Assembly: GCA_003427395.1 (NCBI GenBank) | Contig: BFEA01000090.1 | Span: 1,949,581 to 2,013,580, forward strand | Length of the DNA: 64,000 bases | Direction of reading: 5' to 3' | DNA from: Chara braunii | Lineage: Eukaryota > Streptophyta > Charophyceae > Charales > Characeae | In this document: piece after piece, positions 11,066 to 20,686 of the stretch | Layout of the letters: the number at the start of each line of letters is the position of its first letter | How positions within the stretch are numbered: the stretch's first letter is position 1 | Translations under genes and position numbers: made by a program | The notes under the pieces: model-generated | Databases searched by the model: none | Told to the model about the DNA's origin: nothing | The model's input: only the letters and a program-made list of their open reading frames with translations

Positions 11066-11512
11066 AAAAAAAAACAGATAGGTCTCCAATCCGACAACTA
11101 ACCTCGTGGTACATCTTTTGATACGATGAGCAAAATTGAATAAACCTGCGGCCAGAACACGGGAATATACTTACGCCCGTTCGTTTTAACATACGGGCAG
11201 CAGGAGGAGTGGTCGTCAATTTTCAACGGGCAACCCTCTCATTTCGTAGGTAAATTTGTTTTTGTTTTTTTTTATAGTTTTTGAGATTTCGTTTTAGAAT
11301 TTTTCTTTCGTTCTTTTCACGAAAAATTACGCCCGTTTGTTTTGGAAACGAGTTGCAGCTTTCAACGACGCACCTGAACTTGGCATTATTGGCGGCCGGG
11401 TGAGGGCGTGAGTTTGCACAGGGAAAGAAAGCCATGTTAAGTTTGACTCTAGTTCGACTCTGTGAAATGACTGAGAGGAGGGGGCGACCGTTCATTTTGA
11501 ACGATAAGTTGC

Positions 11513-11588
11513 NNNNNNNNNNNNNNNNNNNNNNNNNNNNNNNNNNNNNNNNNNNNNNNNNNNNNNNNNNNNNNNNNNNNNNNNNNNN
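11513..11588. other. Assembly gap next to a poly-A run
   Basis: 76 unknown bases are followed by an uninterrupted A run to 11624. The gap sits at a homopolymer, so it is probably a sequencing dropout. Confidence 0.95.
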
Positions 11589-11626
<38 letters not shown>

Positions 11627-11829
11627 AAGAGAGGGGAAACGACTGCGAATATAATTGTGGCCGTGGAGCACGTGCAACCCAGAAAGTTCTAGAAGTTGAT
11701 GGGACTGCGCCTGTACGTTTTAAACTAACAACAATAAAATGACTGAGTATAGGCCGTTGATTTAGATCGAGGGTCAGGAACACCCACAAATTTTGCATGG
11801 TTATGGGCAAAGCAGCTGCCCACATGCCT

Positions 11830-13076
11830 TCAGCTGACTATAATAGCCAACGTTCCTACCCAGCAGCCTCACAAGTGTGGCGGTGTTTTTAGAACATTCA
11901 CTTGAGTGAATGCTGGATGACTGTTATTGTGGGGAGATGTTGCTGGAGAAGGAGGGGAAGTCTGCAAAAAGTTGGAGGAGAAGAGAGGCAACTATAGCTA
12001 AGGGTTAGGAGTTTTTTTGCCCCATCCTTTTGCATGCGCTATGCGTCTGCGCAGGTGTCGTGGCCGTAAGGCTGCAACAGTAGCATTTCCAGTAGGGAGG
12101 TGTTGCCCGACTGGCGGCACGGCGACATCAAGGCCTTCCTAAGGGGAAGTGCTGCCCGTTTGGAGACATAACAGCGGCGACAGTTTTAGTGGGGCAGTTA
12201 TACTACCAAAATTATGACGCAGGTATACCTTAAAGCGTAATTTTGGTGAGGAGGTGCTGCCGGAGTGTCGGCTTGTCAACAACACTATGTTCGAGGGGTA
12301 GCGCCGCCAAAATTTTGCAGCATGGTGGAACCGTTTTTGTTTTGTGTATGATTATGTGGTAGTCCCGCACGGCAACGTGGTACCAATTTTGATGGCATGA
12401 CAAGCAGTAGTCCCGCCGTTATTGTTTTGTGGTGTGTAGCGATTATGGTGGATCCTAGTATGGCCTAGAGGTTGCGTTGGCGCTGATGCACAGTTGGGAT
12501 TGTGCGACAATGGTGTGTGGACCAGCGGGAAGAAGAGAGTGTAGAGTGAGAGCACACGGTGATCGTCTCGGCTCGTGGCACATGCGGTTTTGAGCCAGGG
12601 CCACCTGTATGTTTTTGACCTCATGCGCAGCGAGCAATGTTTGAGTTTGGGACCATCCGATGCTGCGGTGGTAACGTGAGACCACCTTTGGACAATTTTC
12701 GAACCGAGTGAGACCAACATTTGGTGATTGGACGTGATGATTTGAGGCGGCAAGGATCTGCGACCTGGTTTGGGAGTATCCTTGGTGCTTAAAGTGCAGT
12801 TCGGACTGCGTTGGGACTGTCTTGGATGTTGGGGCGATGTCGGACTGGAGCATGGGAGCACCCTCTTTGAGGGTTATCTCATTCATACATCTCAATGGAC
12901 CAAACATTGACACGATTGGGCACTTGGAGAAAGAGGCGAACCATAGTTTAGTGGAATGGTTACAACTTGTGGTGTTGTGGGTCATGTATTTTAAGCTTCA
13001 ACGACAATTATTTTTTATTTGATTGGAGTATTACTCAGGTTTCCTGAGTGAGCCGATTCAAATTTCACTCAAGGTC
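11830..13076 (+). repeat. LTR-like repeat K, copy K1
   Basis: It shares with 60470-61315 a G-rich, purine-biased sequence (GGGAGATGTTGCTGGAGAAGG against GGAGAGGCTGTAGGAG and related text). Both copies run into a B-type repeat through CTCAAGGTCAGT or TTCAAGGTCAGT. Between 12095 and 12310 there are four spaced GGNGCTGCC-type motifs (for example GGGAGGTGTTGCCC and GGGAAGTGCTGCCC), like those in the H1 arrays. Long minus-strand frames at 12352-12985 overlap in two phases and are judged non-coding. Confidence 0.55.
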
Positions 13077-13079
13077 AGT

Positions 13080-13823
13080 TGATTGACTCAATTTTCCCTT
13101 TACATATGTGTGAACCCACACTTTGCTTGACCCTGTTTGTTTTGAATATTCGAAAGAAAAGGTAGAGGAAAATTGTGTGACTCATGCATGTGAACGGAAA
13201 AGTCTGACTTGGGTATGGCGTTGCATTTAATTCCTTTGAATTTGTTTGTTTTGCATGATGTGCAAGTAGGTAGAAGGATGCTTGCAAAGGAGGTCCATTG
13301 AATCTACATGGGATGATGAAAAAGATTGTCTTCTCTCTATTAACCACATGCCTGGTTGTCAAAAGAGAGTGTGTTTCGAAAGTGGTTAATCCAATGTGTG
13401 TTGAAAAAAAATTGGATTTAAATAAAGAAGATAATATTAAATTGGACTTAGTTTTTTTTCCGATGATGACTTATTTTATCCCGAATTACCTTATCTACTT
13501 ATAACCGTCAAAATGATTCTCATTCTTTATTTCCTTTGATTTTTTTCGTCCAAGTTACCTTGAACTTTAGAAAAATGCGAGTAATTGGAAGTTACTCGCA
13601 GTGAACACATTCTCTTTCTCTAGGGAGCGTCTGAGACGGGGTTCGTTGCTTTACGAGGCGGTCCTATTATCGATCTAAAGTGGATCGTTCTATGGGGGGG
13701 TACTCTGCCGATTCGATGGAGACGGCCCGACTTCTCAGATCCGAGTTTTGTGCTCGGACGACGAGGAGGAGTACCCCAAACCACTTTCTAGAGGGAGAGA
13801 CATGCAACACTTCAAGCAATGCA
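13080..13823 (+). repeat. Repeat B1 (TG...CA ended, pairs with B2)
   Basis: Begins TGATTGACTCA and ends CAAGCAATGCA. It aligns throughout with B2 (14177-14891), for example TTTTGAATATTCGAAAGAAA and ACATGCAACACTTCAAGCA. TG...CA ends and direct orientation suggest an LTR pair. The only sequence between them is ~350 bp of another LTR family. Confidence 0.65.
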
Positions 13824-13826
13824 CGT

Positions 13827-14170
13827 TGTCGAGCGAATCGGCTCCCGCATTTTTCGCAAAGGCGAGAGACCTCCTGACCATGTCATGCAAAAGTAAAACA
13901 AAACAATACGAGAGACAACTTGGGAACGACGCAAAATAACCCGTGAATCGCTAAGGCGGAAGTGGTCTCGTCGTCCCTTCGCTGCTCTAGCCGGGTGTGC
14001 TAGCTATATATCTCGCAGTCCCCTACGACAAGATAGGTTCCCTTGGGGCATAAACTTTCCTTCCCTAAGGGGCTGTCACCACCTTTTAGGGCGTATCCCT
14101 ACCGAGCTACTGACCCATGTGCGAAAGTTTTTAGATGCAATTGCAGAGGTAGATCGACCGAGGGTGTATG
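13827..14170 (-). repeat. Family A-type LTR end fragment between B1 and B2
   Basis: Starts TGTCGAGCGAATCGG, the family A terminus, and ends in GAGGTAGATCGACCGAGGG, which matches ~300 bp inside the LTR at 41172. Sense is on the minus strand. Confidence 0.6.
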
Positions 14171-14176
14171 CTCCGT

Positions 14177-14891
14177 TGATTGACTCATATTCCTTGCACA
14201 CCTGTGTGAAACCACAATTTGTTTGACCGTATTGTTTTGAATGTTCAAAAGAAAAGGTAGAGGAAAGTTGTGCAAGTCATACATGTGAATGGAAAGGTCT
14301 GACTTGAGTATGAGATTGTACTGATTTTCTCTTAAACTTGTTCTCTTTGCGTGTTGCGCAGATATGTAGAAGAATATTGTAAAGGACAAATTTTATGGAG
14401 TCTGCTCGGGAAGATGAAAAAAATTGTATTTTTTTCTACATTTGAACTTTTTGTTTGTCAAAAGGACTTGTTGTTTGAAAAATATCAATTCATTGTGTGT
14501 CGTAAAATTAATATGATTGAAATAAAACAGATAAAGTTAAATGGATTTAGTCTTTTCTCATGATTGACCCTTTCTATCCCGAATTACCTTATCTACATGT
14601 ATCTGTCCAAATGATTCTCATTCTCTATCTCCTTCGATTCGTTTCGTCTAAGTGACCATGAACTTAGGAGAAGTGGACACATCCTCTATTTCAAGGAATC
14701 ATCTGGGGTGGGGGTTTGTTGCTTTAGGAACCGACCCTTTTATCGACCCAGAGTGGACCGTTTTACAGGGGCATACCGATTCGGTGGAGACGGCTTAACT
14801 TCTGAGATCCGAGTTCTGTGCTCCGGCGAGGAGGAGGAGTATACCAGACCATTTCCTAGAGTGAAAGACATGCAACACTTCAAGCAATGCA
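14177..14891 (+). repeat. Repeat B2
   Basis: Direct partner of B1 with the same TG...CA ends, 715 bp against 744 bp. A more diverged relative lies at 61316-61750. Confidence 0.65.
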
Positions 14892-15114
14892 CCTGATTAA
14901 GAATCATTCGCAAAGCAGCCTGCTATCCAGAAATATTGAAAATGTACGGAGACGGGTGTGTGCGTGCCTAATCTTAGATCGATGGTAGGTTGCAATGAAT
15001 GACTTTGGCAACGTGTCTCATCAAGTCAAAACTAAGGTAGACCGACTATCTTGTCGGTTGCATCAAGGTTATTATCGAACTCAACTCCTTAACATAGATA
15101 AGACAGATGAACAC

Positions 15115-16255
15115 AAATCATGGATACCATAAAGAAAAAAAAAAAGTGAGTTTTAATATCATGGCGTCATCACCTCTCTCCCACCAGTACCTGATTCTAC
15201 ACCATCAAGGACTAAACTCAACCCTTCTACTCATATGCCACTCAAGTTGAGGACGCCACCTACACTTAGTTTCCTTAAATATGTTTCGAGCACTTATAGG
15301 TGCCTCAGTGCAATCGTCGTACGGGGTCGTAAACTTTCCATGTTCAAAAACAGGGTCAGGATTATCTCTGCATAACTCAGAACAAAAGTCCGAGGTGTAC
15401 GGAGACCTGCGCCGTCTGTAGGTACGCAAAACCCGATAATATCAATAAAGCTAAATAACATAAAATAATAAGTACATAGCTAAAAATTAAAATTAGAATA
15501 AAAATAAAATAAAATAAACACAAACAAGATAAAAAAACCACAACATAATTTAACACTAGCCTCCGCACCTAGTTCATTTTTCAGTCCATATGCTGTCACG
15601 ACGCGTCAACCAGTAACCCCTGCTATCATCTAGGCTCCGAAACAAAACCGACAAGCATCCATGATCTGTTTACCCGACGAAATCCCATGCTTTTACCCTG
15701 CGCTGCAAAACTTAACCTACCCGACAGTTTTACTGAAGAATCCGCGTACGAAGATGATATCTCGCTCTGCCTATGCGGTATTACACATAGCATCATGGTT
15801 GCGCTCCGTTTTTCTGGAACCAGTTGTGTACAATCCCCTCCATCGTTTCCCAAAACGTTTTCTGCTTGCGGCAGACCATCCATTGGAGCCCAGCGAGAAC
15901 CACCTTGCCTGGGTAGTTGGACTTACACAGCTTCTCTACTAGCGTGAGGATGTTCAGTACGGTAATTCCAGGGTCATTCGAATTGTCACAGATTTTCAGG
16001 ATCGTATTTGCAATCGTGGTGAATTTAATATGCGTGGGCCAAAACATGACAGATCCTTGAACGTCTTGAATTTTAGCAGACCGCTACTCCAAATTGTCTC
16101 GGCATTCTTGAACTTGTGAGACATAAGAATCGTAGACTCATCAGCAACGATCAGTCTTATTTCCAAAAAATCAATAATTTCATTACCGCTATCTGTCCGC
16201 TCGAGCAGTAATTATGTGTAGTTCTTATAACTTTCTTTTGACGGTATGTTTAAGG
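15115..16255 (-). pseudogene. Penelope-like element copy 2: 3' fragment of RT plus tail
   Basis: On the minus strand from about 16230, a frame reads LLLERTDSGNEIIDFLEIRL and then MSHKFKNAETIW. This matches LLLERTDTGMGILDFLETRL and MSHKFKNADSIW of the copy at 16871-22714. Further on, LVEKLCKSNYPGKVVLAGLQW matches LVEELRKLGYPGEVVIAGLEW in that copy. The tail also matches: CCTCAACTTGAGTGGCATATG and GATATTAAAACTCAC correspond to 22572-22714. The upstream two-thirds of the element is absent. A stop replaces a lysine codon just before LLLERTD. Between RT and tail there is an AT-rich segment not seen in the longer copy. This is an older, 5'-truncated insertion in the opposite orientation. Confidence 0.85.
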
Positions 16256-16257
16256 GC

Positions 16258-16739
16258 TAGGATTGAGTTGGGTTTCACACTTGGTTGAGATCGTCTTATT
16301 CGACAGATGTACCTAGGAGATCAACGCCCTAGGAACAAACGACGTTCGGGTTCACTTCGCGTTAACCAAGCATATCTATACTACAGCGAACGAGCAAACA
16401 CCCTCGACTTATCTACCGCTGCGATTGGATCTAAACACTTTCGCACGTGGGTCAGTAGCTCGATAGGGATACACCCCTAAGGGTGGTGACAACACCTTTG
16501 GGAACAAAAGTTTATGCCCTGCAGGAACCTATCATGTCGTAGGGGACCGCGAGATGTATAGTTGGCGCACCTGGCTAGAGTTGCGAAAGCACGACGTGAC
16601 GACGTCCGCCTTAGCGGTTCGCATTGTTATTTTGCATCGTTCCCAAGTTGTCTCTCGTATTGTTTTGTTTTACTTCGGCGTGACATGGCCGGGAGGGCTC
16701 TCGCCTTTGCGAAAAAGGCGGGAGCCGATGGGCTCGACA
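16258..16739 (+). repeat. Family A-type LTR fragment
   Basis: Contains GGTTTCACACTTGGTTGAG, ATAGGGATACACCCCTAAG and GGAACCTATCATGTCGTAGG, and ends GGGCTCGACA (16739). This is the reverse complement of the family A terminus. The same sequence, in the same orientation, is at 22985-23497. Confidence 0.7.
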
Positions 16740-16855
16740 ACATGATCAAGAATCATTCTCAAAATAGTATGTCTTCCAAGGAGATTAGGAATGTGTGAAT
16801 ACAGGTGTGCGTGTCTAATTTTAATTCGGCGGTAGTTGGAATGAATGACTTTGGC
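16740..16855. other. Host sequence of the Penelope insertion, left part
   Basis: TGATCAAGAATCATTC through TTGGAATGAATGACTTTGGC aligns with 14896-15015 and continues, after the element, at 22730. The copy near 14896-15060 is the uninterrupted form and shows what the empty site looked like. Confidence 0.75.
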
Positions 16856-16870
16856 AGCGCGTCTCATCAA
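16856..16870. repeat. Target-site duplication, left
   Basis: AGCGCGTCTCATCAA, identical to 22715-22729. The related empty site near 15012-15026 has a single copy (AACGTGTCTCATCAA) followed directly by GTCAAAACTAAGG. Confidence 0.92.
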
Positions 16871-16875
16871 TGCGC

Positions 16876-17091
16876 GGTTTGTGCTGGTGTGCGTGGATTG
16901 GGAACAAACCCGGGGTGCCGACTCTCGTATTTGACTTTCATCGTTACGATTTCGTCTACGTGATCGTGCATCATTATCTGCGCAGTTATTGTGCAGGATT
17001 GTGTTGGTTTAGTACTGTTCTAGCGTTGTTCTAAGGCTGCTTTATGTAATTATCGCGCAACGTGCGTGGTTTGTGCTGGTGTGCGTGGATT
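16876..17091 (+). repeat. Duplicated 24-mer at the 5' end of the Penelope element
   Basis: A 24-base block containing TTTGTGCTGGTGTGCGTGG occurs at 16876-16899 and again at 17068-17091, 192 bp apart. Both are preceded by GCGCGGT or GCGTGGT. Penelope-like elements often begin with partial tandem copies (pseudo-LTRs). This short repeat may be the trace of one. Confidence 0.6.
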
Positions 17092-17638
17092 CGCGCATCA
17101 CTCTGCTCATCTTCTTGTGCTATCTTGTGCTCCCTCGTACTATTCGCATTTGCAGGCCTCATGTATCGATTCGTGTTTTTTCATGGATTATTGTGAGTTC
17201 GAATTTTGTACTCCGTATTTATGTATTTTTTTTTCATAAGTTTCGCACTCGATGGGTTGCGCTATTAAATGTATCTGATGCCCGTATTCATTTCAATTCG
17301 CTTACCGGTAGGATTGTAAAATGCGATGTTGCCACTCTGTTTGACTCCGCTTATGAGTAGCGGCTAGATGAACTAGGTATCTCGAAGACCTGCCCGGTGC
17401 TTACGACACTGCGCAAGATAGTTGGGCGGCCTGAAGACAGCGAATCGTGCGTAATGTGAAGTATGCTGTACTAGTGCGGCCAGGGTTTGCGAGGTTATTA
17501 CTAAGCACGGTGTGGATGCGAGCAGAGTGAATGCTTAGAGCATCAAGTTGGGTTGTGGATACAAGAAGCAAGGATAGGCAGGTGGCCTGAAGCATTGGCA
17601 TTGGGAGTCTGCTACTGGTACTTTCGTTGCTTAGACGT

Positions 17639-19192
17639 ATGTACGGGAGGAAAAGCGAAAGAGCGGCGAGAAGGGGACGTTGGTTCAATTGTGGACGCTA
17701 CTGGACGAATATGAACGGTCAGACGAACGGACAGAGCAATCCGCCGCCACCAGGTATATATGGCGTAAGTATGCAGCATCCGAGTGGGTTGAATCAAATG
17801 GCACCCTCGAGTGCTGGTTCCGGTGCTAGTAACGCCGCCTATCAAGCGCACCAGCCGAGTGGGCATTGGAATGCGCAGACATGGCCGGGACCATGGCAAG
17901 TAACTGGTGCATGGGCGATGCCCCCTGCTCAGCCGGTGCCGATGGTGCCGATGGTACAGACTGCGCAACAGATGATGGTGCAACCTCCGGTTATGACTCC
18001 ACAAGTTATAACGCCACAGGTTATTGCTCTGCAAGCTTTGCCGCCGGCTTTGCCACCGGCTCTGCCTCAGGCAAATGGCACTGCGCACCAACAATCGAGC
18101 AACCAGTTCCGCTCGATCCAGAATTCTCAGTCCGGGGAGAATAGGTCGCAACATGCGAGTAAAGTTGTGAATGTCTTCCCGGGACCGGGGAATCGCGCAT
18201 ATTTTACCAAGAAGTGTATGGATCTGCTGGAGGAGATTAAGACTACCAAGGTGTTAGATGAAGCAAAAAAAAGGATGGCGGGTAATAGGCGTGGAGGGGG
18301 GATCCAAATCTCTGGCACCTCCGGTAAAAGTCACATTGGGCAGATTCGCAACAGTGATAAGAGTGATGAGATGAAGGCTTGGGTCTCATCCACTCTGGGT
18401 GATTCGCTGAAACTCATTACTAAGAAACTGGAGGAAGTAGATGCTAAAGCTAGTGTGGCCGTGGCGGAGAAGGAAGAGCTCGTGAAGCTCAGAGCGGAAA
18501 AAGCAGCCCTGGAAATGGCGATGTGTAACAAAGTAAAGGAAACCAGTAGTGAGAAGAGGAAGAGAGTTACGGCTGCCCGTGCAGCCCCTGCGGTGCACGC
18601 ACGGATCACCCCGAAGAACAGTGAAGCAAATGCGCGATCATGGAGCAGTTCAAAGTCGAGAACACGTAGAGTGGAGATCTTATCTGACGAAGACGGAGAT
18701 GATGATGGGGTACAACAGAACTTGGCTCCGAAGCAGGAGAAGAGCAGCGACTTGTCGGAAGTTAAGAGATTGCTTTCTGAATTGGTGCAGGGCCTGGCGG
18801 AACAGAAAGGGAAGAAGCATGCGGTTTTCCCTGAGTCGGTACCTAAGCCAGGATCACAATCCGATGATGCAGAAGATGTGGACCTCACGCAGAAACCAAA
18901 CCAGGCGGAAGAGGCTGACGCTGATGAAGATGGGCTTGCTGCATACATGAAAATGCGGCAAGACTTCTATATGTCATTACATTTTTCTCGAGTACAAGAG
19001 CTGTGTAAGCAGAGGGGAGTGCAATACGTTCGCAAAGACGCCGGATCCTGGGAGCTGGCACGATTGGACCTGCAGGAGTACGTGGATCAACTGAAGAACG
19101 AAGCCCCGAAGGTTGCTGCTGAGCCATCTCGGAACCATGACAACGAGGATCTGAACGATGTTGCCGGGAACGGTGCTGTTACCGGCAAGTAG
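17639..19192 (+). CDS. Penelope element ORF1, low-complexity and coiled-coil protein
   Basis: The open frame is read from the first ATG at 17639 (517 residues). The ATG at 17711 (MNGQTNGQSNPPPPG) is a credible alternative start. The first ~160 residues are rich in Gln, Pro, Ala and Ser. Around residues 245-305 there is a charged, coiled-coil-like stretch (KLEEVDAKASVAVAEKEELV), then a basic patch and an acidic run (DEDGDDDG). The C-terminal ~100 residues include RVQELCKQRGVQYVRKDAGS and WELARLDLQEYVDQL, which resemble a SAP-like helix-turn-helix fold. No catalytic motif is seen, so a nucleic-acid-binding or particle-forming role is inferred only. The frame ends at UAG 19190-19192. The nuclease lies in the same frame a few codons later, so the two may once have been one polyprotein. 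Confidence 0.8.
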   Translation: MYGRKSERAARRGRWFNCGRYWTNMNGQTNGQSNPPPPGIYGVSMQHPSGLNQMAPSSAGSGASNAAYQAHQPSGHWNAQTWPGPWQVTGAWAMPPAQPVPMVPMVQTAQQMMVQPPVMTPQVITPQVIALQALPPALPPALPQANGTAHQQSSNQFRSIQNSQSGENRSQHASKVVNVFPGPGNRAYFTKKCMDLLEEIKTTKVLDEAKKRMAGNRRGGGIQISGTSGKSHIGQIRNSDKSDEMKAWVSSTLGDSLKLITKKLEEVDAKASVAVAEKEELVKLRAEKAALEMAMCNKVKETSSEKRKRVTAARAAPAVHARITPKNSEANARSWSSSKSRTRRVEILSDEDGDDDGVQQNLAPKQEKSSDLSEVKRLLSELVQGLAEQKGKKHAVFPESVPKPGSQSDDAEDVDLTQKPNQAEEADADEDGLAAYMKMRQDFYMSLHFSRVQELCKQRGVQYVRKDAGSWELARLDLQEYVDQLKNEAPKVAAEPSRNHDNEDLNDVAGNGAVTGK

Positions 19193-19243
19193 CATATTCG
19201 AAGTCTCCGTTCCTTGAAACGGGCAGTTAATAGGATTTCTAAA

Positions 19244-20686
19244 ATGAAGGAAATGGTGGATAGGGTGGTAATTCCCTTGCTTGACCAAGTCCACGCTCTG
19301 ATTATTCTTCTTGCATGCTTACAGGGGTACATTGCCTGGGGGAAGGTATACGTGCGATTCTGGCTGCGCATGACTAAGGAGGAATGGGATCTCCTGTTGA
19401 AAGAGCATAGTTGTGTGTATGTTGTTATGTCTCTGAGTTATAAACTTGTCTATGTCGAGAAGACGATCAGGACCCTCAGAGAACGGTGGTATGAGCACTG
19501 TCGTGCTGTAGCTAGTGGAAGCAGGCAGCGTGTGCACTCCTGGCTTAGGAAGACTGGTTTCCATTCCTATGTGCCTATCTCCATTTGGTTTGGTGAGCAA
19601 GCTGCGATTGAGGGTTTGGAAACCAAGATTATTAAGAGTCATAAGTCTGGTCTCAATTCAAAAGGGCGAGGCCGAAGAAGCAAGCCCCGTAGGTGTCACG
19701 GTAGAAAAAGTGGAGTTGTCAGCAGGTTGGTGCAATATGATGTTAACGAACCATTGTTGTTCTGTTGTGAGGCGGTTAGCGCTAGACGGGAACCTGATCT
19801 TCTTAGAATCCTGAAACTGTTGAGGAAAAGTAAGAGGAAGGGTGTTGTGCTGATTTCGAATAATGCTATTAGTCAGTGGGTGAAAGCATGGAGATTGGTA
19901 AAACTGTTGTTTGGTGCTTCAAAGATTGAGGTTAATGGGAATAAGTTACTCCTCAGCGATGCTAAGGCCTATATTGAGAGAGGTGGCAGTTGGTTGGTCA
20001 CTGCGCTTTGCATGACCAAAACCAAGACTGAGCAGGATAAAGCGAAATTAATTTTCTTGCTCCGGGTCCCATGGAAGTGTAAGGACTTGTACAGACTCTC
20101 ACTTGAGGAACTTATCAGACTCAACAGTAGTGTTAAAAGTGTGGGGCAAAAGAAGGGGAGGCAAATCCTGCAAGGGATTCTGACAGGCGTTGGTAAGAAT
20201 AAATTTGGGATAAATTTGAGGGGTAACATTACTGTAAAAATCCCATTTTGCACAACAGAGGATAAAAGGAAAGTTGAGGCAGTAACCAAGGACTGGGTAA
20301 AAAATAATGTATCACCAACATCGCTTGGTAACTTGTATGCAGGAAGGACGAAGACTGTGTGGATAAAAGTCCGTTCAGTTGGGGACCTTTTGCATAACCA
20401 AAAATCCTTTGCGCAAACACACGTTTTTGAATGTGTCTGCGATGGATTTAACTTGCCCAAGACAAATGGGCATGTAGCGGTTAAGCTTAGCGCGGTTGAG
20501 GATATTCACCCGTTCCTATTTAATGCTAAAAACGTTCATTTTCCTGGGACTGTGGCCAACAAGGAAATTGCTCGGCGGGCCTGTAATAATGCCTTGGATG
20601 GATTACGGGCAGCTGGTGTAGTTGCGGGAGAAATGCGTATTGATTGGCGAGCCGTGGTCCGCCGAGGTGAGTCTCAACATCCTTAG
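19244..20686 (+). CDS. N-terminal GIY-YIG nuclease and CxC linker of the Penelope element
   Basis: The first ATG of this frame is at 19244; the open stretch begins at 19193 right after the ORF1 stop. The nuclease core shows CVYVV (GIY strand, from 19412) and LVYVEKTIRTLRERW (YIG strand plus the Arg-bearing helix). The usual glycine of YIG is Glu here. EQAAIEGLETKII supplies candidate metal-binding Glu residues, and GLN follows. A basic, Lys/Arg-rich linker of ~250 residues leads to FECVCDGFNLP, with the CxC motif at 20432-20440. Known role: GIY-YIG enzymes nick DNA to prime reverse transcription at the target. The frame runs off at 20686, and the reverse transcriptase is in another frame, so a frameshift lies between about 20640 and 20690. 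Activity is doubtful because of the YIG change. Confidence 0.85.
   Translation: MKEMVDRVVIPLLDQVHALIILLACLQGYIAWGKVYVRFWLRMTKEEWDLLLKEHSCVYVVMSLSYKLVYVEKTIRTLRERWYEHCRAVASGSRQRVHSWLRKTGFHSYVPISIWFGEQAAIEGLETKIIKSHKSGLNSKGRGRRSKPRRCHGRKSGVVSRLVQYDVNEPLLFCCEAVSARREPDLLRILKLLRKSKRKGVVLISNNAISQWVKAWRLVKLLFGASKIEVNGNKLLLSDAKAYIERGGSWLVTALCMTKTKTEQDKAKLIFLLRVPWKCKDLYRLSLEELIRLNSSVKSVGQKKGRQILQGILTGVGKNKFGINLRGNITVKIPFCTTEDKRKVEAVTKDWVKNNVSPTSLGNLYAGRTKTVWIKVRSVGDLLHNQKSFAQTHVFECVCDGFNLPKTNGHVAVKLSAVEDIHPFLFNAKNVHFPGTVANKEIARRACNNALDGLRAAGVVAGEMRIDWRAVVRRGESQHP

Larger units (their letters stand above)
9775..11230 (+). repeat. Dispersed repeat E, copy E1 (tRNA-related)
   Basis: This is co-linear with 39370-41160. 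Shared blocks include TTGATGAGACTGACGTTTGC, TTTATTCAGACTAACCTATG, a tRNA-like module, a GCTAGCTCCTTTTGGAGTT hairpin region, and a T-rich tail. The tail is followed by GAATAAACCTACTGCTACAA and a GT-rich microsatellite. No coding potential is evident, although open frames cross it. It is either a long SINE-like element or an LTR-type element that contains a SINE. Confidence 0.65.

Noticed and set aside
11223-11825. 200-codon frame across a gap
   Set aside because: Consists of a poly-A/T run and unknown bases joined to flanking non-coding repeat.
12352-12985. Two long overlapping minus-strand frames (169 and 176 codons)
   Set aside because: They overlap in different phases inside an LTR-like repeat and have no recognisable domain; the opposite strand carries the repeat motifs.
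17612-18154. 180-codon minus-strand frame opposite ORF1
   Set aside because: Shadow of the plus-strand ORF1, which has the stronger composition and the element context.
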